Shown one piece after another: positions 34,542 through 38,861 of a stretch of 38,861 nt of DNA. The stretch spans positions 1 to 38,861 of the forward strand of contig JBNGIQ010008712.1 of NCBI GenBank assembly GCA_049999765.1, in the 5' to 3' direction. The notes under the pieces are model-generated. The model saw only the letters and a program-made list of their open reading frames with translations, did not search any database and had not been told where the DNA came from. Source of the DNA: Phaeoceros laevis. Taxonomy: Eukaryota > Anthocerotophyta > Anthocerotopsida > Notothyladales. The translations under genes and the position numbers were made by a program. The first letter of the stretch is position 1. Each line of letters begins with the position of its first letter.

Positions 34542-34619
34542 TTCCTTGCATGCACAGACAAATAAAACGATGTGGTTAATCTATTTTTCCTTGCATGCAC
34601 AGACAAATAAAACGATGTG
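34542..34619. repeat. 33 bp direct repeat (period 45 bp) abutting a gap
   Basis: Positions 34542-34574 and 34587-34619 are identical 33-mers (beginning TTCCTTGCATGCACAG). They end 11 bases before the N run at 34631, so an unresolved tandem array may explain the gap. Confidence 0.85.
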
Positions 34620-34630
34620 TAGTTATCAAA

Positions 34631-34730
34631 NNNNNNNNNNNNNNNNNNNNNNNNNNNNNNNNNNNNNNNNNNNNNNNNNNNNNNNNNNNNNNNNNNNNNN
34701 NNNNNNNNNNNNNNNNNNNNNNNNNNNNNN
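34631..34730. other. 100-N scaffold gap
   Basis: A run of exactly 100 N of unknown true size. The left flank is a tandem duplication; the right flank (GAAGGTTGGG...) is unrelated. Confidence 0.95.
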
Positions 34731-35008
34731 GAAGGTTGGGTGCGAACTTCCTGGCATCAACCTCCCTTTGAGGATGCAAAGTTACCTCTCCCTCCAAGGG
34801 CTCCTTTTTTCTAGGGCTATGATCTCTGGCTTCTTAAGAGAAGAACTGCTGCTATGGAAGGGCAAAGCACTTAGCATGCACATTAGAAACTATATTTTAG
34901 AAACTAGTATAGTAGAGTTTGGCGTATGCTCTACTTGTCAACCCATATCTATATAGAGGCATATAAAGTGAAAATTCGAGTTCCCAAAAAACGAGGAGTT
35001 GGCTGTTG

Positions 35009-35168
35009 TTTCAAGCAAGTTAGGGCTTAAGGTCAAGCTAGAGTGATGTTTCAAGCAAGTTAGGGCTTAAGGTCAAGCTAGTGTGATGTTTCAAGCAAGT
35101 TAGGGCTTGAGGTCAAGCTAGTGTGATGTTTCAAGCAAGTTAGGGATTGAATTCAAGCTAGTGTTATA
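35009..35168. repeat. four tandem copies of a 40 bp unit
   Basis: Copies begin at 35009, 35049, 35089 and 35129, exactly 40 bases apart. Each starts TTTCAAGCAAGTTAGGG (first copy in context GTTGTTTC) and includes GGTCAAGCTAG. The fourth copy is the most diverged. It lies about 630 bases upstream of the GDSL start codon. Confidence 0.93.
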
Positions 35169-35727
35169 CGTAAAGCTCTTCCTTACATAATTGTATTTAT
35201 TGTCTTCAGTAGAATTTAAAAGCATCTTACTATATATTAATATTATTTTTATCAAAATATTCTTATAAATTCTTAGATATAGTAAACGATAAGTCTTAGG
35301 AGTCAATTCCACTTGAACTAACCTGATGCTCAAGGATGCTTAAGTTGTGGGCAAATTACTCTTGCACTACTAGACAGTTACAAGTTGCTGAAGCTTGCAT
35401 AATTGTTCCTACAACTTGATGAGGTTGTCCTACTTTAGAAGCATCGCCCCTTGAAGAGATTTCTTTGGCAGGCCAAGCTATGTTATTTTTCCTCATATGC
35501 TTCTAAATTGGAAGAAGTGAAAACATAGGACTACATGTGTAATTAATAATTACTTCTATTATATTGATAATGTAGAGCCAATACCAATTAATATAGAAAT
35601 ATTGATAAGTGAGTGATTATTCCAAACAAGAACATGCAGGTCGCCATGTTGTCTATATTTATATATTGTTACTATACTAACTTGTTTGAGATTTAGAAAT
35701 ATCATAATACATCTTATAGTCATGTAG

Positions 35728-35735
35728 TATAAATA
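35728..35735 (+). promoter_or_regulatory. TATA box of the GDSL gene
   Basis: TATAAATA lies 60 bases upstream of the ATG at 35795. Transcription would then start around 35755-35765, giving a 5' UTR of about 30-40 bases. Confidence 0.65.
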
Positions 35736-35794
35736 GATAACACAGAGTTAGGCTTTTCAGTTTGCTCCTTCGCTAGTCCCATCATTTTCATAAA

Positions 35795-36913
35795 ATGATG
35801 ACTCAAAGACTTAGCCTCAGATACGGAAGCGTGTGCAAGACACTCTTGTGTTTGTTTTTGTTTCTATGTTTTGGAAAACAAGGAAGATGCGCCACAGAAT
35901 CAATGGTTCCGGCTATGTATATTCTTGGAGACTCTTTAGTCGATAATGGTAATAATCCTTCCAGCAGCGCCGCACACTATTTACCCTATGGACGAGACTT
36001 TGACAATGGTATGGCAACTGGGAGATTTACAAATGGTCGACAAGTAACGGATTATCTAGCGAGATATCTGAAATTGGGGGCATATCCGGTACCTGCTGCT
36101 GCAGGTAATACGAGTGCAATGGCACATCCAGGATTAAATCTCGCTGTTGCCGGGACTGGGTTGAGACTTGAGACCGCCCTAGTCAATAATGTCGAAGGAT
36201 CTTTAGGAACGCAAGTAGATTATTTTTTGAACACCGCACTTCCAGCGCTCCGGCTTATTCTACGACGTTCGGGAGATTCAATTGCGCGGCACATGGGGAA
36301 GTCGATCTTCTTTATTTGGATGGGATCAAATGATTGGGCACAGGTGCGGGAGTTGCTTCCGAGGAGTGGCGGAGGAATGCTTTCAGCAGAAGTGCTAGAC
36401 AATATTGCGCGGAGCAACACAAAAGATCTTCTTGGACTACTTCGCGAGCAGATTTTAAGGTTGTATGATGCTGGAGCTCGAAGGTTTATCATTCCACAAC
36501 TTTATGCTATTGGCTGTAGTCCTATGGTTTCACGGGGAAACACATGCTACGAGCCTGTGAACCGCGCCGTTCAAATCTACAATGGAGCATTGAGCAGGAT
36601 GTTGGAAGCAGATTTCTACGGAGCAGATAAAAGACTAAGCGGTGCTCAAGTATTGCATCCATCGTTTTTCAGAGTGTCGAGGCAGCTTGCATTGAATCCT
36701 GAAGATCATGGGCTGCAAGGGAAAGGGCCATGCTTAGGTCCAAGAGGTGTTTGTGCTAATGCCGACGATTACATGTTCTGGGACTACGTCCATCCCAGTC
36801 AACAATTTTACAAAATCATGGCCCATATAGTTTGGAAGGCCAAGCATGGTAAAAAAACATGGTTGACAAACAATTGCCAGGAGTTTCTAAAGAAAAAAAT
36901 TTCTTGGACGTAG
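35795..36913 (+). CDS. GDSL esterase/lipase (SGNH hydrolase), intronless
   Basis: Plant GDSL lipases hydrolyse ester bonds in lipids, cutin and acylated wall polymers, usually outside the cell. The 372 residues match the family length (about 350-380). A hydrophobic N-terminus (CKTLLCLFLFLCFG, residues 14-27) looks like a signal peptide. Block I is GDSLVDNGNN with catalytic Ser47; block II has the oxyanion Gly120 (NLAVAG); block III is GSND with Asn179; block V is DYVHP with Asp330 and His333. All SGNH residues are present. Two ATGs occur at the start; the first follows a TATA box by 60 bases. Most plant family members have about four introns, so a single exon is unusual and could reflect retroposition or lineage-wide loss. 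The stop codon lies within a 90 bp tandem duplication. Confidence 0.95.
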   Translation: MMTQRLSLRYGSVCKTLLCLFLFLCFGKQGRCATESMVPAMYILGDSLVDNGNNPSSSAAHYLPYGRDFDNGMATGRFTNGRQVTDYLARYLKLGAYPVPAAAGNTSAMAHPGLNLAVAGTGLRLETALVNNVEGSLGTQVDYFLNTALPALRLILRRSGDSIARHMGKSIFFIWMGSNDWAQVRELLPRSGGGMLSAEVLDNIARSNTKDLLGLLREQILRLYDAGARRFIIPQLYAIGCSPMVSRGNTCYEPVNRAVQIYNGALSRMLEADFYGADKRLSGAQVLHPSFFRVSRQLALNPEDHGLQGKGPCLGPRGVCANADDYMFWDYVHPSQQFYKIMAHIVWKAKHGKKTWLTNNCQEFLKKKISWT

Positions 36914-37083
36914 ATTTGGTATTTTTCTTGTACCACCATGAATTTGGCACAACACACAATATTATTTATCTATGATATATCTAGCACAGTGTCTTGGGCG
37001 TAGATTTGGTATTTTTCTTATACCACGAATTCGGTGCAATTGTACTACAACACACAATATTATTTATGTATGATATATCTAAC
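36902..37083. repeat. 90 bp tandem duplication across the GDSL stop codon and 3' UTR
   Basis: Copy 1 begins at 36902 (TCTTGGACGTAG, which includes the stop) and copy 2 at 36992 (TCTTGGGCGTAG). They share TAGATTTGGTATTTTTCTT, ACACACAATATTATTTAT and TATGATATATCTA. Copy 2 has a short extra segment near 37035-37050. Confidence 0.9.
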
Positions 37084-38035
37084 AAATCATTATATTCATC
37101 AAACATAGACTACATAGTCCTCTAGTGCAACTAGAATAGATTAGAATAGGATAGAACGAAATAGAGAACATTGAGAAGAAAATATGCTATAGTTATTTTT
37201 TGTTTTTTGAGCTTATGCTTGTGTCCATTGGCCCACAACATTGTTCTGGGGCTGGGGAAGTAGGAGAAAGCTCTCTAAAAGACAAAAGATTAATTTTGTT
37301 GATGGGGTCGTAGCAAAAGAAGACAAAGTGTATTTAGAGTGATTGAAGTGGTTAATTCAATTCCTGAGCCTACACACTTTAGTAACTTTACAGGTTAGCT
37401 AGTACACTAGTCAGGCTGGATTGAACCATACTTACGAAAACGCAAGTTTGTTATGCTAGCTTAGATTCGTTAAGGAAGTTTGCACAACTTTCTTGAAGAT
37501 CCTTATGAAATTGAAAAATCAGCGTCCCTAGTCGAGTCTTCTTCCGAGGGGCAAACAGCCAATACTGAACCACACCTTCCAAGCAAGTAGCCCCTGGGGC
37601 TTAAAATTAAATTCTCAAGCGACAGACCTGAATTGAGTGCGACAACGCAGCAAGTTCATCCACCCACTCGCAGTCCACCTTGAAATACTTAGCGGGGTGT
37701 TCAATTCCCATGTCGAGTTGGCTCAACACCATAATCATCCCACTACTACTACTTGGAAAGGCATACAAAAGAAGAGGAGACAAGCGGGGCTTGCAACTCA
37801 TATGACTTTCAGCACATTTTATTAATACCGTATACATCCCCGCACATCATAGTACGTGTTTCAAGAAGATTCCACTAAAACATGAAATCTCAGCAGCGCT
37901 GATGAATTCCGAACATTGATCATCGTCTTACAAGTCACTCCTGAACAACAAACGACCTACTAGCCCTCTTCTTCTTCAGTCAGGACCTAAAGTACTCCCT
38001 CCCATCCATCCATGAACGATCACTTCCAGACTAAC
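37084..38035. other. intergenic region between the GDSL and BURP genes
   Basis: The genes converge here. The left part is AT-rich GDSL 3' flank; the right part should be the BURP gene 3' UTR. No further gene is supported. Confidence 0.5.
37818..37823 (-). terminator. candidate poly(A) signal of the BURP gene
   Basis: TTTATT on the plus strand is AATAAA on the minus strand, about 215 bases past the BURP stop codon, a normal distance for a plant 3' UTR. Confidence 0.4.
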
Positions 38036-38861
38036 TTAGTTCCCAGCCAGCACAAAGGCCAGAGCGCCCGGCCCAGACCAGTGGCACGCCTCCGTCTCCC
38101 CCGGCGCCTTCCCCAAAACCTTGAACGCGACGTGGTCGGGGCTCCACCCGCTGGTGTCCATGTGACACAGCACCACGTTACTCACAGTGACTCCCTTCAC
38201 GGCGGTGGACTCCAGCGTGACCGAGTAGAGCTTGGTCCTGGGCGCGCTGTGGCAGTAGGCTACCTGGAACGGAAACATCATAGAGTGGCAGGCCACGTAC
38301 CGGCCGCGCGCGTCCGCCTTCTCCTCCACCTTGACCACCTTGAAGCGCCCGTTGGCCAGCGCCGCGTCCGACGCCGGGAACGAGGTGCTGCTCACGGCCT
38401 CCACCGCCGTCGACGGCGCCGGCGACGGGCCTCTCTCCAACAGCGTCCCCACCAGGTCCACCATGTCCTCGACCGAGGTGACGCAGGCGCCGCGGGGCGA
38501 GGCGTGGGGGCGACCGGCGTCGACGCACAAGCGGACGGTGCTGCGCATGGCGTCGCCCAGGAAGGAGGCTCCGGGGATGTGGAGCTGGTTCAGGATGTTC
38601 TGGAGCTCGCGCTGGACGAGGCGGAGGATGCCCGCCAGCTCGCGCGGGAGGAAGGCCCGGTCCGTCGCGGTCTGCAGCCGGTCCGAGAACCGGCCCGCGG
38701 GGACCTCCATCGCCGGAGCAGCAGCAGCAGCAGTGTCGACGGCGGCGGCGGCGGTTGCTGTGCCGGCGAGGAGGCGCGATTCCAGAAACCAGGAAGAGGA
38801 GGAGGGTTCGTCGTCGTCGCCGAGCAGGTCCTGGTGGTGGGTCTGGAAGCTGCTGCTGCTG
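38036..38861 (-). CDS. BURP-domain protein, 3' part (open at window end)
   Basis: BURP proteins are plant-specific, usually secreted or wall-associated (USP, RD22, BNM2 and polygalacturonase-1 beta groups). The C-terminal signature is complete: CH-x10-CH-x27-CH-x25-CHW, from ACHSMMFPFQVAYCH to ACHW near the stop at 38036-38038. Upstream are the conserved GACVTSVEDMVDLVG segment and, further up, WFLESRLLAG, which corresponds to the FFLE..L..G start of the BURP domain. That last motif lies upstream of the ATG at 38710, so this ATG is internal and the frame remains open to the window edge at 38861. The N-terminal part (signal peptide and subfamily-specific region) lies outside. The gene is strongly GC-rich, unlike the neighbouring GDSL gene. 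Ala/Ser runs encoded by GCT/AGC repeats sit inside the domain's N-terminal part. Confidence 0.92.
   Translation of the reverse strand, partial: SSSSFQTHHQDLLGDDDEPSSSSWFLESRLLAGTATAAAAVDTAAAAAPAMEVPAGRFSDRLQTATDRAFLPRELAGILRLVQRELQNILNQLHIPGASFLGDAMRSTVRLCVDAGRPHASPRGACVTSVEDMVDLVGTLLERGPSPAPSTAVEAVSSTSFPASDAALANGRFKVVKVEEKADARGRYVACHSMMFPFQVAYCHSAPRTKLYSVTLESTAVKGVTVSNVVLCHMDTSGWSPDHVAFKVLGKAPGETEACHWSGPGALAFVLAGN
38844..38861. repeat. trinucleotide (CTG/CAG) repeat at the window end
   Basis: GCTGCTGCTGCTG on the plus strand encodes a Ser run (AGC) in the BURP frame. A related GCAGCAGCAGCAG run at about 38717-38733 encodes Ala. Confidence 0.75.

Larger units (their letters stand above)
32799..34635. 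other. intergenic region with small direct repeats
   Basis: Epimerase promoter side, then unassigned DNA. The minus open frame at 32851-33477 contains no ATG and resembles nothing known; the plus ORFs at 33371-33688 and 33935-34210 are also unrecognised. Positions 34220-34630 are AT-rich and carry an imperfect direct repeat and a 45 bp tandem duplication next to the second gap. Confidence 0.45.
34731..35794. other. AT-rich upstream region of the GDSL gene
   Basis: Contains the four-copy 40 bp tandem array (35009-35168), then strongly AT-rich sequence up to the TATA box at 35728. No gene is supported. Confidence 0.5.

Noticed and set aside
35009-35168. 40 bp repeats considered as a CRISPR array
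   Set aside because: The units are directly adjacent with no unique spacers, and the genome is a plant nuclear one.
38178-38528. Minus ORF of 116 codons, Arg/Gly-rich
   Set aside because: It is a shadow frame of the GC-rich BURP coding sequence.

Overview
This window is nuclear DNA from a land plant. The evidence is a Ty3/gypsy LTR retrotransposon primed by initiator tRNA-Met, a plant-type sacsin with a C-terminal RING finger, a D-hexose-6-phosphate epimerase of the apospory-associated-C type, a GDSL lipase and a BURP-domain protein. Introns are short (about 75-220 bp). A compact genome such as a lycophyte (Selaginella-like) or a bryophyte would fit, but the species is not proven. Two runs of exactly 100 N are scaffold gaps.

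Layout. Positions 1-10692 hold a minus-strand Ty3/gypsy element whose 3' LTR is cut by the window start. Reading right to left it has a 5' LTR (10197-10692), a PBS, a leader with two related small ORFs, gag, protease, pol (RT, RNase H, a long linker with a Cys-rich zinc module, integrase with GPY/F) and a 3' non-coding stretch. Several frameshifts make it very probably non-autonomous. Positions 10693-13072 are mostly AT-rich intergenic DNA with one perfect hairpin.

Positions 13073-29078 (minus) hold one giant gene of 11 inferred exons. It encodes a sacsin homologue of about 4,970 residues with two intact-looking HSP90-like ATPase repeats, one degenerate repeat and a C3HC4 RING at the end. A one-base frameshift interrupts exon 5, so it is either a sequence error or a damaged allele. 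Positions 30841-32798 (minus) hold an eight-exon glucose-6-phosphate 1-epimerase gene. The first N gap lies in its fourth exon and looks like an unmerged contig overlap rather than missing sequence.

Positions 32799-35794 are intergenic and rich in direct and tandem repeats, including the second N gap and a 4 x 40 bp array. An intronless GDSL esterase/lipase (35795-36913, plus) follows, with a TATA box upstream and a 90 bp tandem duplication that starts at its stop codon. The right edge carries the 3' part of a BURP-domain gene (minus), open through the window end. The host genes are unrelated housekeeping or cell-wall type genes and do not form a cluster. The most unusual material is in the retrotransposon (zinc module, duplicated leader ORFs) and in the sacsin gene (internal repeats, frameshift).
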